From Gramella sp. KN1008 (lineage in GTDB: Bacteria; Bacteroidota; Bacteroidia; Flavobacteriales; Flavobacteriaceae): a DNA stretch of 64,000 bases. Position 1 is the first letter of the stretch, and every line of letters begins with the position of its first letter. The position numbers and the translations under genes are program-made. The DNA lies in the NCBI RefSeq assembly GCF_004332155.1, contig NZ_SJDV01000002.1, positions 474,557-538,556 of the forward strand, given 5' to 3'. Shown here in pieces: positions 5,495-15,392 of the stretch. The notes below the pieces were generated by a model. That model had not been told where the DNA came from. It saw nothing but the letters and a program-made list of their open reading frames with translations, and ran no database searches.

Positions 5495-8284
5495 ATGACA
5501 GTAGATATAACCAAAGCAGACCCCAAAAAGAATATTATAATAAAAGGTGCAAAGCTGCACAATCTCAAGAATATAAATGCTATTATACCCCGGAATAAAC
5601 TGGTTGTTATTACCGGTTTATCGGGATCTGGTAAATCCAGCCTTGCATTTGATACCCTCTATGCCGAAGGGCAGCGAAGATATGTGGAAAGCCTTAGTTC
5701 TTATGCGCGACAATTTCTTGGAAGGCTGAACAAACCTAAAGTTGATTATATAAAAGGGATCGCCCCGGCAATCGCTATTGAGCAGAAAGTAAATTCTACC
5801 AATCCCAGGTCCACCGTAGGAACCTCTACAGAGATCTATGATTATCTCAAACTCTTATTTGCCAGAATTGGAAAAACCTACTCCCCTATATCAGGTAATG
5901 AGGTAAAGAAGGATTCGGTCACCGATGTCATCAACTTTGTCAAGGAATTTCCTGAAAGGGAGAAACTTCTACTCCTCGCTCCTATTCATGTTGAAGAAGG
6001 CCGGTCTCTTGAGAAAAAAATAAAGATCCTGGCTCAGCAGGGCTATAGCCGAATCAAGATAGATTCTGAAGTATTGAGAATAGATGAGGCTGACCTTTCT
6101 ACGGCGCATGATGATAATACCTGGCTGGTAGTGGACCGTATCATTACAAAGGATGACGAAGATTTTTATAATCGTCTTGCAGATGCAGTTGAAGCGGCAT
6201 TCTATGAAGGTAAGGGAGAATTATTCCTTGAAAAGTTATCGGATCACAGCCAGAGGCATTTCAGCAATAAATTTGAACTTGATGGGATGAGTTTCCTGGA
6301 ACCGAATGTTCACCTTTTTAGCTTCAATAATCCCTATGGGGCTTGTCCGAAGTGTGAAGGTTACGGAGATGTGATAGGGATAGACGAAGACCTTGTAATT
6401 CCCAATACCGGCTTATCAATCTATGAAAACGCAATCTTCCCATGGCGGGGTGATAGCATGAGCTGGTACCGTGACCAATTGGTAAAAAATTCACACAAAT
6501 TCGATTTTCCTATTCATAAACCTTATTTCCAGCTTAGCGATGAGCAGAAAGATCTTGTTTGGAACGGGAATCAATATTTTGAGGGTATTAATCAGTTTTT
6601 TGAATTCCTGGAAAGTAAGGCCTATAAGATCCAGAACAGGGTGATGCTTTCCCGATACCGTGGAAAAACAAAATGTTCGGCTTGTAAAGGAAAAAGGTTG
6701 CGACCGGAGGCTCAGTATGTCAAGATCAACGGTCACAGTATTACCGACCTGGTTGAGAAGCCTCTAAATAAAGTAAGAGCTTTCTTTAATGATCTAGAAC
6801 TCAATGAGTATGATGAGAAGATAGCGAAAAGACTTCTTACTGAAATTAGGAACAGACTCGAATTTCTTTCAAACGTTGGTCTGGACTATTTAACTCTTAA
6901 CAGGAAATCCAATACTTTATCAGGAGGTGAATCCCAGAGGATCAACCTTGCAACTTCACTGGGTAGCAGCCTGGTGGGCTCCATGTATATTCTTGATGAA
7001 CCCTCTATTGGTTTACATCCAAAAGATACTGAAAAACTTATTGGTGTGTTAAAGCATTTGCGTGACCTTGGTAACACAGTGATCGTAGTAGAGCATGATG
7101 AAGAGATCATGAATGCAGCCGATGAGATCATCGATATAGGACCTGAAGCAGGTACCAATGGCGGTCATGTGGTTGCCACCGGAACTATGAAGGACATTTT
7201 AAAATCAGATTCCCTCACTGCCAGTTACCTGAACGGAAAAATGGAAATTGAAATTCCTGAAAAGCGACGGACTACAAAAAATAAGATTAAAGTACTGGGG
7301 GCCCGGGAAAACAATCTGAAAAATATAGATGTTGAATTTCCACTGGGAGTTTTTACAGCCATAACCGGTGTATCGGGTAGCGGAAAGAGTACATTGGTAA
7401 AAAAAATACTTTATCCTGCAGTTCAGAAGGAAATTGGAGGTTACGGGGAAAAAGCGGGTCAGTTCAACGGAATAGAAGGAGATCTCAAAAAACTGGGAAC
7501 CGTTGAATTTGTAGACCAGAATCCTATTGGTAGATCTTCCCGGTCCAATCCAGTAACTTACATCAAGGCTTATGATGATATCAGAAATCTTTTTGCAGGT
7601 CAGCGTCTGGCTAAATTAAGAGGCTTTAAAGCCAAACATTTTTCTTTTAATGTAGACGGAGGGAGATGTGAAACCTGTAAAGGTGAAGGGGAAGTAACCA
7701 TAGAAATGCAGTTTATGGCTGATGTTCACCTGGAGTGTGAAGCCTGTAATGGTAAACGTTTTAAAAAGGAAGTTCTTGAAGTCACTTTCAATGAGAAAAA
7801 TATCGATGATATCCTGAATATGACCATTGATGATGCGACAGCTTTCTTTGATGAGCACGGACAGGAAAAGATCGTAAAAAAACTCAAACCTTTACGCGAT
7901 GTAGGATTAGGATATGTACAGCTGGGACAAAGCTCCTCCACCCTTTCCGGAGGAGAAGCGCAACGAATTAAGCTTGCATCCTTCCTTGTGAAAGGAAATA
8001 CCAAATCCAAGGCCTTATTTATATTTGATGAGCCAACCACAGGACTGCATTTTCACGATATTAAGAAACTTCTTAAATCATTCAATGCCCTTATTTCTAA
8101 AGGCCATACGGTAATCGTGATAGAACATAATATGGACCTGGTTAAATGTGCAGATCATGTGATAGATCTTGGCCTTGAAGGAGGCGAAAATGGAGGTCAT
8201 ATAATTGGTGAAGGGACTCCTGAACAACTGGCCGGGATAAAAGAATCATATACCGCTAAATACCTAAAACAAAAACTGAAATAA
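5495..8284 (+). CDS. uvrA: UvrA, excinuclease ABC subunit A
   Basis: The damage-sensing ATPase of nucleotide excision repair, acting as a dimer with UvrB. Two ABC modules are intact in 929 residues: Walker A GLSGSGKSS near residue 45 and GVSGSGKST near 625, with signature LSGGESQR and LSGGEAQR. Zinc-binding pairs are visible as CPKC...CSAC in the first half and CETC...CEAC in the second. I start at 5495 because the track to 5462 would begin inside the promoter element. It is divergent from the sigma factor and is probably monocistronic; the next gene has its own promoter. Confidence 0.97.
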   Translation: MTVDITKADPKKNIIIKGAKLHNLKNINAIIPRNKLVVITGLSGSGKSSLAFDTLYAEGQRRYVESLSSYARQFLGRLNKPKVDYIKGIAPAIAIEQKVNSTNPRSTVGTSTEIYDYLKLLFARIGKTYSPISGNEVKKDSVTDVINFVKEFPEREKLLLLAPIHVEEGRSLEKKIKILAQQGYSRIKIDSEVLRIDEADLSTAHDDNTWLVVDRIITKDDEDFYNRLADAVEAAFYEGKGELFLEKLSDHSQRHFSNKFELDGMSFLEPNVHLFSFNNPYGACPKCEGYGDVIGIDEDLVIPNTGLSIYENAIFPWRGDSMSWYRDQLVKNSHKFDFPIHKPYFQLSDEQKDLVWNGNQYFEGINQFFEFLESKAYKIQNRVMLSRYRGKTKCSACKGKRLRPEAQYVKINGHSITDLVEKPLNKVRAFFNDLELNEYDEKIAKRLLTEIRNRLEFLSNVGLDYLTLNRKSNTLSGGESQRINLATSLGSSLVGSMYILDEPSIGLHPKDTEKLIGVLKHLRDLGNTVIVVEHDEEIMNAADEIIDIGPEAGTNGGHVVATGTMKDILKSDSLTASYLNGKMEIEIPEKRRTTKNKIKVLGARENNLKNIDVEFPLGVFTAITGVSGSGKSTLVKKILYPAVQKEIGGYGEKAGQFNGIEGDLKKLGTVEFVDQNPIGRSSRSNPVTYIKAYDDIRNLFAGQRLAKLRGFKAKHFSFNVDGGRCETCKGEGEVTIEMQFMADVHLECEACNGKRFKKEVLEVTFNEKNIDDILNMTIDDATAFFDEHGQEKIVKKLKPLRDVGLGYVQLGQSSSTLSGGEAQRIKLASFLVKGNTKSKALFIFDEPTTGLHFHDIKKLLKSFNALISKGHTVIVIEHNMDLVKCADHVIDLGLEGGENGGHIIGEGTPEQLAGIKESYTAKYLKQKLK

Positions 8285-8360
8285 CATAAGTACCTAATTT
8301 TCAGGTTTTTGAACACTTATTTAATACGTATATCCTTGCTTAAGCCGCTCTCTCCGGACT

Positions 8361-8377
8361 TTGGCACGTGCTTTGTA
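8361..8377 (+). promoter_or_regulatory. Sigma-54-like -24/-12 promoter
   Basis: TTGGCACGTGCTTTGTA matches the RpoN consensus TGGCACG-N4-TTGC with correct spacing: -24 GG and -12 TTG are present, but the last C is T. It lies 41 bp before the ATG at 8418. The in-frame TTG at 8361 is the first T of this element and so is not the start. Confidence 0.6.
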
Positions 8378-8408
8378 TTTAATTGAGAAAATGTTCTTAA
8401 TTAAATAC
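8375..8408. repeat. 34-bp inverted repeat overlapping the sigma-54-like element
   Basis: GTATTTAATTGAGAA (8375-8389) pairs with TTCTTAATTAAATAC (8394-8408), 15 pairs including one G-T, around a 4-base loop. No T-run follows, so it is not a usual terminator. It begins at the -12 element and ends 9 bp before the ATG, so it could act as an operator or as an mRNA hairpin. Confidence 0.65.
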
Positions 8409-8417
8409 TTTACTACC

Positions 8418-9659
8418 ATGAGAAACCTGACCTTTTTATTCGCAGTCCTATTTATTGGATGGTCAGTAGCGGCATCCGGAAATTCTAACCCAACCACCAG
8501 TTATTATAACGATTCATTCATCTTTATTGAGCGAGGCGTAGAGTTTGCGGTTTACCCAAATGGTGAATTCGACTTTTACTTTAACCCGGACTTTAGAAGA
8601 GGTAATTCTGTTCATATTTCCTCTCCAAGTGTAAACATCAGTTATAACTCGGGTTATAATTATGATCCTTATATACAGTATGACGATTATGGCGCGGTAA
8701 TCCAGATAGAAACCGTTCCGGTATACTATGATTATTACGGTAGAATAATTCAGGCGGGAGATGTATTTATAAGATATAACAATTTTGGGCGTATTTCGCG
8801 TATAGGAAATTTACATATCCACTATGATCATCACCATCATTTCTCACACTACAGTGGTTTTATAAATCATTACAACAGGCGATATGTTTACCGTCCATGG
8901 CATAGATATTATAGCCGTCCGCATGTAAATGTAAGTATTGTATTTAACAGGCCTTACAGAGCTTATTATCAGCCTCACAGGATTTCATATAACCAGTATG
9001 TAAACGTTTACAATACTTATTATGTAAAGAATAACGGTAGAAGGAATTTTTACAGACCTTCAGATCAAGTCCGTTCTTATAATTATGGGAACAGAACTAC
9101 GAGTAAGCGCGATCTGAGAGCTGTGACCAGCAGATCTAATACTAGTATGGCTACCAGACAAAGTGTTGCCAGAAGCAAGACTTATTCAGATCGAAATAGA
9201 AGCGCGCGATCAGAAAATACTAAAGACAGGACGAGGTCCTATTCTGAAAGGAACGAAAGAAAAGCCATAAGCAGGAGTGACAATGCCAGAAACAGGACAT
9301 ATGGTTCACGAACTGAAATAAGTACCAATTCGAGAGGCCGGTCTACGGGGAGTGATAATGTAAAGACAAGAGAAAGATCTTCTGAAAACAAATCGGTAAG
9401 GACTCCAAATCGTACCATGGAAAGAAAGGTGGAAAGTCAGGGAAGAATTAGAAATGTTGAAAGACCAACAGAAACCAGGAGCCGATCTATTGAAAGATCA
9501 TCCAGAACTTCTGAAAGGAAACCGGCTGTCCAACGTCAAAGTACTCAGAGGAGACCTTCGGCAAGAACCAGGTCGTCTTCGGGAACATCTAGATCTGAAG
9601 TAATTAGATCAAAAAATTCCTCAAGATCAAGAAGTTCGGCACGAAATATGAAAGTATAA
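8418..9659 (+). CDS. Secreted protein with Tyr-rich N-terminal half and Arg/Ser-rich tail
   Basis: 413 residues from the ATG at 8418. A signal peptide (residues 1-20, MRNLTFLFAVLFIGWSVAAS) is followed by a region rich in Tyr, Asn and Asp with short repeats of the type YDDYG, YDYYG and YNNFG (about 60-130), and a His run (DHHHHF). From about residue 220 to the end the sequence is low-complexity, dominated by Arg, Ser, Thr and Glu, and very basic. I recognise no enzyme domain. A cell-envelope or polyanion-binding role is possible but speculative. It has its own sigma-54-like promoter and a terminator, so it is a stand-alone gene. Confidence 0.85.
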   Translation: MRNLTFLFAVLFIGWSVAASGNSNPTTSYYNDSFIFIERGVEFAVYPNGEFDFYFNPDFRRGNSVHISSPSVNISYNSGYNYDPYIQYDDYGAVIQIETVPVYYDYYGRIIQAGDVFIRYNNFGRISRIGNLHIHYDHHHHFSHYSGFINHYNRRYVYRPWHRYYSRPHVNVSIVFNRPYRAYYQPHRISYNQYVNVYNTYYVKNNGRRNFYRPSDQVRSYNYGNRTTSKRDLRAVTSRSNTSMATRQSVARSKTYSDRNRSARSENTKDRTRSYSERNERKAISRSDNARNRTYGSRTEISTNSRGRSTGSDNVKTRERSSENKSVRTPNRTMERKVESQGRIRNVERPTETRSRSIERSSRTSERKPAVQRQSTQRRPSARTRSSSGTSRSEVIRSKNSSRSRSSARNMKV

Positions 9660-9708
9660 TTAATGTAGATGACAAGTTCATAATTTAATTTTTTGGTTGG
9701 TTAGTTGG

Positions 9709-9743
9709 AAAACCCCTGAAGCTCCTCGCTGATGGGGTTTTCT
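9709..9743. terminator. Bidirectional terminator
   Basis: GAAAACCCC (9709-9717) pairs with GGGGTTTTC (9735-9743) with an inner AGC/GCT pairing, between the Arg/Ser-rich gene and the convergent flippase gene. Confidence 0.75.
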
Positions 9744-9746
9744 CGT

Positions 9747-11204
9747 TTATGAACCTGTAAAATATCTCTCTAAAACCTGATTGATATCTTCCGAAAATTT
9801 AAATCTGTAGACCAAAAACACATACAAAAGAGCCGTTATCCCCCCCTTGAGGAGGATATTTGCAATCGGATGTATCTGAAAATCCCAAAAATAGAATCCA
9901 AGACTTAAAAGCCCGGTCAAAAGAATGATCCAGAAGGTGTTTTGAGTGAAAGGATGAATCCTGAACTTATTGAAAACAATAAATATTTTTGAGGTGTTAT
10001 AAAGGAAGAAGGCAAGAAAACTGGCAAGGGCGGCCCCTTCAATTCCAAATCTCGGGATCAGCACAATATTAAGGACGAATGCCACGATCACCAGAAATAC
10101 TCCTACTCCCAGAACAATGCGATAATAGTCGGAATTAAAAAGAATACTATTGTTGTTTCCAAGAAAATTATCATACAACTTCACCAGAGATATAAGTAAA
10201 ACTACCAGGATACTGATCTCATATTCTTCCGGTATCAGTTCGTAAAGGGAATTGATATTAGTGATAATAAGAATAAAGATGAGTCCGCTTACGATCAAAA
10301 GATTAAGGGAGCTTTTCTCATATATCTCCTTAAGCCCTAATTTATCCCGATTATTTAACATTTCCGCGGTAAGCGGATTGGTGATCTGATGCATGGCCTT
10401 TTGAGGCACCGAAATTACCGTGGCTATGTAAACGGCAATCCCATAGATCGCTACATTCTCGATAGGTAGATAATATTCTATCATTACCTTATCAAGGTCT
10501 AACAAAACGGTAGCTACTGAAGCCGCTAATAGGATAAGGGATGAGTATTTAAGAACCGGAGAAAGATTTTCAGGGAATTTAAAGCCTACCCTGGGTCTAT
10601 GCAGAGAGAAGGCATACATGGCCATTAGAATGGTTCTGAGAACAAACACGCCGGAGATACAATAAATGAAAAACTCAACACTAATAATTTTAAAAAAGAC
10701 AGCCAATAGAAGAATACTAATACAGAATCTATGGAATACCTCTTTCATGAAATTACCAAAGGTACTTTTGTAATAGATCTTGGACCAGGAGAAAAAAACT
10801 TCAAAATAAGCTGTCGCGAGGGCGATGAGAAATATCAGCCACACATAGGGCTGTACAAGATCGTTATCTCCTTCAAAATATTTGAGCAGCCTTCCATAAA
10901 AGATCAATCCGGCACTACCAATAATAGCAGCCGCCAACACCGGGATTATTAAAACCAGGTTTAACAGGCGATCTTGTGCTCCTCTTGTTTTATATGAAGT
11001 GAAGAATTTAATGAGTGTACTGTGAACCCCAAAAACAAGGAATGGCCAGATCAAATTCGCAGCAGAGAGAAGGAAACTAACCAAACCATAGTATTCCTTT
11101 TCCAGAAAGTAGGTAAATAAGAAGAGGGTGTTCACCGCCCCTATCCCAAATCCAATATAGGTGGTTACCATATTCTTAAACGACTGTTTAATTATAATAC
11201 CCAT
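9747..11204 (-). CDS. Polysaccharide biosynthesis flippase (Wzx/MVF-like)
   Basis: A 485-residue integral membrane protein with about 14 hydrophobic helices from residue 10 to the end, the pattern of oligosaccharide flippases that move lipid-linked sugars across the inner membrane. The N-terminus FKNMVTTYIGFGIGAVNTLFL and an internal LFNSDYYRIVLGVGVFLVIV fit the Polysacc_synt family. It starts at the base next to the stop of the glycosyltransferase, so the two are surely one operon. Substrate cannot be told; surface polysaccharide or LPS O-unit export is likely. Confidence 0.85.
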   Translation of the reverse strand: MGIIIKQSFKNMVTTYIGFGIGAVNTLFLFTYFLEKEYYGLVSFLLSAANLIWPFLVFGVHSTLIKFFTSYKTRGAQDRLLNLVLIIPVLAAAIIGSAGLIFYGRLLKYFEGDNDLVQPYVWLIFLIALATAYFEVFFSWSKIYYKSTFGNFMKEVFHRFCISILLLAVFFKIISVEFFIYCISGVFVLRTILMAMYAFSLHRPRVGFKFPENLSPVLKYSSLILLAASVATVLLDLDKVMIEYYLPIENVAIYGIAVYIATVISVPQKAMHQITNPLTAEMLNNRDKLGLKEIYEKSSLNLLIVSGLIFILIITNINSLYELIPEEYEISILVVLLISLVKLYDNFLGNNNSILFNSDYYRIVLGVGVFLVIVAFVLNIVLIPRFGIEGAALASFLAFFLYNTSKIFIVFNKFRIHPFTQNTFWIILLTGLLSLGFYFWDFQIHPIANILLKGGITALLYVFLVYRFKFSEDINQVLERYFTGS

Positions 11205-12488
11205 TTAAACTTCCTTTATCAGTGCAGCTAATCTTTCGGTTAAACGCTTCCTGTGATATTTCCCAATACCATGAGAATTAAAAGCCAGGTCATCTTTTTT
11301 ATAGTTCTCGAAGAGTTTAAGAATATGAGATTTAATACTTCCCTTATCTTTATAACCGAAAACTTCTCCTGCGCCGGTCTCCTTAATTATCTGCTGTACA
11401 TCCCATTTTTCAGGTCCTATAGCCAGAATTGGTCTTCTTGAGGCCAGGTATTCAAATAGCTTTCCAGGAATGATCCCACGGGTCTCTTCTGAGTCTATCT
11501 CAATGAGTAAAAGTACGGAAGCTGACCTTTGCAGATCCACAGCTTTGGAATGACTCACATAACCCAAATTCTCCAGATATGGCTGAATTCCATTATTTCG
11601 AATACTCTTTAAAACTTCCTCACTTACCTTGCCTGCCAGTCTTAACCTGAAATTATCAGCAAATTGTTCATTCTCCTTAATCAGCTCGCCGATAGCTTCC
11701 CAAAGATTCTCCGGATTTCTTTGGGATAACAGGGAACCTACGTGGGCCATTTGAAAACTTTCACCGGACGGTACATTTTCACAGATCTCTGTATCAAATC
11801 CATTGGTGATTACCGTTACCGGTTTTAACGTCTTGGTGCTGAACTCTTCTTTTGTAGTAAAACTGGTTGTGATTATATGATCGGCAGAATTGAGCACCTT
11901 CTTCTCAAGTTCCTCGTGTTTCTTTCTGGACTTTTGAGTTAGTTTAAGTTTTTCATGATAGCCTATCTGGGTCCAGGGGTCTCGAAAATCTGCGATCCAT
12001 TTTATATCTAATTCTTCCTTTAGTCTTAATCCTATTAAATGCAGGCTGTGTGGAGGTCCTGTAGTGACAATGGTATCATACTCCCCCATCTCAAGCTCAT
12101 CTTTCAACGTATTAACCGAAGGTTTTACCCAAAACCTTCGGGCATCGGGAATAAAATAATTACCCCGTATGAAAAGCATCGCCTTTTGAAGAGGCGATTG
12201 ATTCTCTTCTTTCGAAATTATGCCGGCACTAATGGTTTCGGTTTCTTTTTTGGAGAAAAGTCCTGCTATGGAATAAGGCTCAAAGATCTTCTTTTTGATG
12301 ATCCTGACTCCATCAGGAATTTCAGCTTCAAAGCTCTTATCGATTAGTGGGTAACTGGGATTCTCGGGAACATACACTACGGGTTCTACATCAAAATCAC
12401 CAAGATACTTTACGAATTTGAGCCAGCGTTGTACTCCGGGTCCGCCAGCAGGCGGCCAGTAATATGTTATAATGAGAACCTTTTTCAT
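11205..12488 (-). CDS. Glycosyltransferase, GT4-like
   Basis: 427 residues with a two-Rossmann GT-B layout. The N-terminus has VLIITYYWPPAGGPGVQRW, the glycine-rich acceptor-side loop usual in GT4 enzymes. The C-terminal half has VITNGFDTE, MAHVGSLLSQRNPENLW and GIIPGKLFEYLASRRPIL, with the Glu of the nucleotide-sugar site. It lies between yfhO-type and flippase genes with 22 bp and 0 bp spacing, indicating an operon for a surface glycan. Donor and acceptor are not predictable. Confidence 0.87.
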   Translation of the reverse strand: MKKVLIITYYWPPAGGPGVQRWLKFVKYLGDFDVEPVVYVPENPSYPLIDKSFEAEIPDGVRIIKKKIFEPYSIAGLFSKKETETISAGIISKEENQSPLQKAMLFIRGNYFIPDARRFWVKPSVNTLKDELEMGEYDTIVTTGPPHSLHLIGLRLKEELDIKWIADFRDPWTQIGYHEKLKLTQKSRKKHEELEKKVLNSADHIITTSFTTKEEFSTKTLKPVTVITNGFDTEICENVPSGESFQMAHVGSLLSQRNPENLWEAIGELIKENEQFADNFRLRLAGKVSEEVLKSIRNNGIQPYLENLGYVSHSKAVDLQRSASVLLLIEIDSEETRGIIPGKLFEYLASRRPILAIGPEKWDVQQIIKETGAGEVFGYKDKGSIKSHILKLFENYKKDDLAFNSHGIGKYHRKRLTERLAALIKEV

Positions 12489-12510
12489 TCAATGTTGAAA
12501 ATGGAGAAAA

Positions 12511-14925
12511 TCAATTCCGTTTCTTAAGTTCATAACCAATCCCGCCAATGACAACGAGAGCTATCAAAACCGAACTTATTAAAGCAATAGTGCCTCCAGT
12601 CTTTATAACCTCAGGTTCAAACTTAAACCTTATTTCATGCTCTCCGGCAGGAACATTCATCGCTCTTAGCACATAATTCGCCTGCACATGAGATACGGAT
12701 TCACCATCAAGATAGGCCTGCCAGCCCGGTTGATAATAGGCTTCGGAAAATACCACGAACTGATCTGCTTCAGCTGAAATCTTATATTTCAATTCATTCG
12801 GCTGCTGATCTACAAGCTCCACACTGGCATTCGGATCCAATTTAAAATCCTCATTAACGGCATCCCTGAACTTTCTATTTACGATCGCCGTGCTTTTCAG
12901 GTCGGCATCCTTCAATGCGAGGATCTCTTCGTCGGCATTATCCACCCATTCAATATTTTCTACGAACCATGCATTCCCAAAGGCATTTGGATTTTGTTGA
13001 GCCTGGTTTCCTTCTTCCGTAGGAACTATGAAATATTTCACATTCATCATGTTCAATATCTTCATATTGTTCTCTGAAATATAAAAATCGTACAGGTCCT
13101 GAATCCTGCCTGGTTTTGCAGCGTGATAGCCTCCCAGGGCATTGTGAAAATACGAAGTTCTTCCGGTATTGAAAGGATTGCCGGATACATCGAAGACCCG
13201 GTAATGAGAAGTATCCTGAAGTATGGCAGCATCAGCCTCCTGCATTTGATAAGGTTCTTCCATCTCCCTGGCCTGCACAAAATCATCACGGTTCACATAC
13301 CTGAGATCAATTCCAATCAGGTCTACAAGAAAGATAATTGCAAAGCCGCCAATTACAAGATTTCTGTTTATTTTTCCTTTTAGATACCCCCATATAAGAC
13401 CGGCTGATAGAATAACAAATATTAAAGATCTTATCACATCAGAAGTGAAGATGGCTTTTCTGTCTTCTTCCAGAGCCTTCATAAAATCCATTCCAAACTG
13501 CTGGCGGTACATAGCGTCATTCGCTCCGGTAAAATCAAAAAGAATTGATTTAAAAAGTAGGAATATCAAAAGCAAACCACCGGTAATGATCGCCGACCAT
13601 TTTAAAGCATATAATTTCTCCTCTTTGCCTACTTCCTCTCTGAATAACTTATAAAGTCCAAACACGGCCAGCAACGGCAAACATAACTCCAGGATTACCT
13701 GAATGGAAGAAACCGCTCTGAATTTATTATAAAGGGGTACCACATCTATGAAGAATTGAGTGAGAAAATCAAAATTCTTACCCCAGCTTAATAATAAGGC
13801 AAGTATACTGGCTCCCACTACCCACCATTTTAATCGGCCCTTAATTAAGAATAATGCGAAAACGAATAGAAATATCACAGCAGCTCCAATATAGGCAGGA
13901 GCCTTTACATAGGTTTGATCTCCCCAATACGTAGGTGCGTTTTCGGCAAAATCTGCGGCCTGCACACTTGAAGCTCCCATTTGTCTTATAGCATCATAAA
14001 GATGTGAATCCCTTCCCAGGTTTTCGGAACTTCCTCCACCCATAAATCGTGGAACAAATAGATTAAAAGTTTCCAGTATACCATAACTATACTCTGTAAT
14101 ATACTCAAACCCTAATCCCGATTTTTCTTTGGGAGTTCCATCCGGCTTTATACTCAGTCCAGATTCTCCACGCGTACTAAATTGAGTGTATTCGCTGGTG
14201 GCCAATAGATTGGTCGCATTCGCAGTAATGGCAATGACCACTGCAATAACCATTACACCGATAGATTTGAAATATTGCGGAATTCGTTTCTTTCTGTAAG
14301 CATCAACCAGGTACGCGATACCCAGTACTATTACTAACAGCAGGAGATAATAGGTCATCTGGAAATGATTGGCCTGTATTTCCAGAGCCATGGTAACCGC
14401 CAGTAATAAAAAGCTCCAGATATTCCTGTTTCGGAAAATAGCTATAATCCCCGCGAGGACCATCGGCATATAAGCAATCGCGTGAGCTTTGGCATTATGC
14501 CCTACCCCCAGGATGATAATTAGATATGTTGAAAACCCGAAGGCCAGCGAGCCCAGGAAAGCAAGTTTATAATCCAGTTTTAAGCACAGAAGCAGTATAT
14601 AGAACCCTATGAAATAGAGGAAAAGATAATCTGCTGGTCGTGGTAGAAATCTGAGTACACTATCCAGTTGCTTTACATAATTATGCGGATAATAGGCACC
14701 AAGTTGATAAGTTGGCATTCCTCCAAAAGCTGCATCGGTCCAGTATGGTTCCTCTCCGGTTTCTTCCCTGAAATCATTCTGTTCCTTTGCCATTCCGATA
14801 TATTGCACTATATCGCTTTGGAAGATCTCCTTGCCCTGTAAGACAGGATTGAAATAGAATAAGGATAAAATAATAAAACCTGCCAGTACGAACAGGTGTG
14901 GTAGGAATTGCTTCAGTTTGGCCAT
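12511..14925 (-). CDS. YfhO-family membrane protein
   Basis: 804 residues with about 12 membrane helices in the first two thirds, a large extracytoplasmic domain (about 545-770), and one closing helix. The start LKQFLPHLFVLAGFIILSL and early DIVQYIGMAKE fit the YfhO family, a GT-C-like fold; in Gram-positives YfhO adds sugars to teichoic acids. The tail has the typical YYQPGWQAYLDGE and VPAGEHEIRFKF segments. With the flippase and glycosyltransferase next to it, an envelope glycosylation role is likely. It heads the three-gene operon. Confidence 0.87.
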   Translation of the reverse strand: MAKLKQFLPHLFVLAGFIILSLFYFNPVLQGKEIFQSDIVQYIGMAKEQNDFREETGEEPYWTDAAFGGMPTYQLGAYYPHNYVKQLDSVLRFLPRPADYLFLYFIGFYILLLCLKLDYKLAFLGSLAFGFSTYLIIILGVGHNAKAHAIAYMPMVLAGIIAIFRNRNIWSFLLLAVTMALEIQANHFQMTYYLLLLVIVLGIAYLVDAYRKKRIPQYFKSIGVMVIAVVIAITANATNLLATSEYTQFSTRGESGLSIKPDGTPKEKSGLGFEYITEYSYGILETFNLFVPRFMGGGSSENLGRDSHLYDAIRQMGASSVQAADFAENAPTYWGDQTYVKAPAYIGAAVIFLFVFALFLIKGRLKWWVVGASILALLLSWGKNFDFLTQFFIDVVPLYNKFRAVSSIQVILELCLPLLAVFGLYKLFREEVGKEEKLYALKWSAIITGGLLLIFLLFKSILFDFTGANDAMYRQQFGMDFMKALEEDRKAIFTSDVIRSLIFVILSAGLIWGYLKGKINRNLVIGGFAIIFLVDLIGIDLRYVNRDDFVQAREMEEPYQMQEADAAILQDTSHYRVFDVSGNPFNTGRTSYFHNALGGYHAAKPGRIQDLYDFYISENNMKILNMMNVKYFIVPTEEGNQAQQNPNAFGNAWFVENIEWVDNADEEILALKDADLKSTAIVNRKFRDAVNEDFKLDPNASVELVDQQPNELKYKISAEADQFVVFSEAYYQPGWQAYLDGESVSHVQANYVLRAMNVPAGEHEIRFKFEPEVIKTGGTIALISSVLIALVVIGGIGYELKKRN

Positions 14926-15001
14926 TAATCGGACTTTAGTTTTTAATCACAGGGTTTGTGCAAAAGCAAAGCCTTTTTCAAGGCTTTGTTAAAATCCGAA
15001 A

Positions 15002-15286
15002 TTAATCAATTTCTTCGTAATCGATATATTCCCCAACTTTTTTATTGGAACTACGCCGCGATTTAGGCTTTTTATCAATAGTAACCTTATCCTTTCTATT
15101 TCCATCCGGTTGCTGATAACCTCCAAACTGCTGATTGAACTGCTTTTCGAATTTACGTCCCATCCTCTTCATGAAATACCTGAGTAACATCGGGCCGAAA
15201 TAACGGAATAATATTTTAAGACCGAAGTATACTAACAGAATGATGAGTACCGTTTTCAATACTGCGGTAAATGATGCTTCTAACAT
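15002..15286 (-). CDS. DUF4834 family small membrane protein
   Basis: 94 residues from the ATG at 15286; an in-frame TTG at 15304 would add six residues but is a poor start. A hydrophobic segment at residues 6-24 is followed by FGPMLLRYFMKRMGRKFEKQFN, then a charged tail ending in GEYIDYEEID. This pattern is that of DUF4834, a Bacteroidota family with no assigned role. It is followed, 76 bp on, by the YfhO gene on the same strand. Confidence 0.8.
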   Translation of the reverse strand: MLEASFTAVLKTVLIILLVYFGLKILFRYFGPMLLRYFMKRMGRKFEKQFNQQFGGYQQPDGNRKDKVTIDKKPKSRRSSNKKVGEYIDYEEID

Positions 15287-15363
15287 TGTATAAGCTTTTT
15301 GCAAAAATAAAATAAGCCTTCACAATACGGAAAGCTTCACCGATAAATTTATAATAAAACTTA

Positions 15364-15371
15364 TATATTTG
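15364..15371 (+). promoter_or_regulatory. Probable -7 element for the outer-membrane protein
   Basis: TATATTTG fits TAnnTTTG, 21 bp before the ATG at 15393. The alternative TTG start at 15369 sits inside it. Confidence 0.5.
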
Positions 15372-15392
15372 AGACAACCAACGCTAGTAATT

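Noticed and set aside
8375..8408. Inverted repeat as the uvrA terminator
   Set aside because: No T-run follows, the stem is AT-rich, and it is 90 bp downstream of the uvrA stop beside another promoter.
8361..8417. Longer start for the Arg/Ser-rich protein at TTG 8361
   Set aside because: That codon is part of the sigma-54-like element; the ATG at 8418 begins a clean signal peptide.
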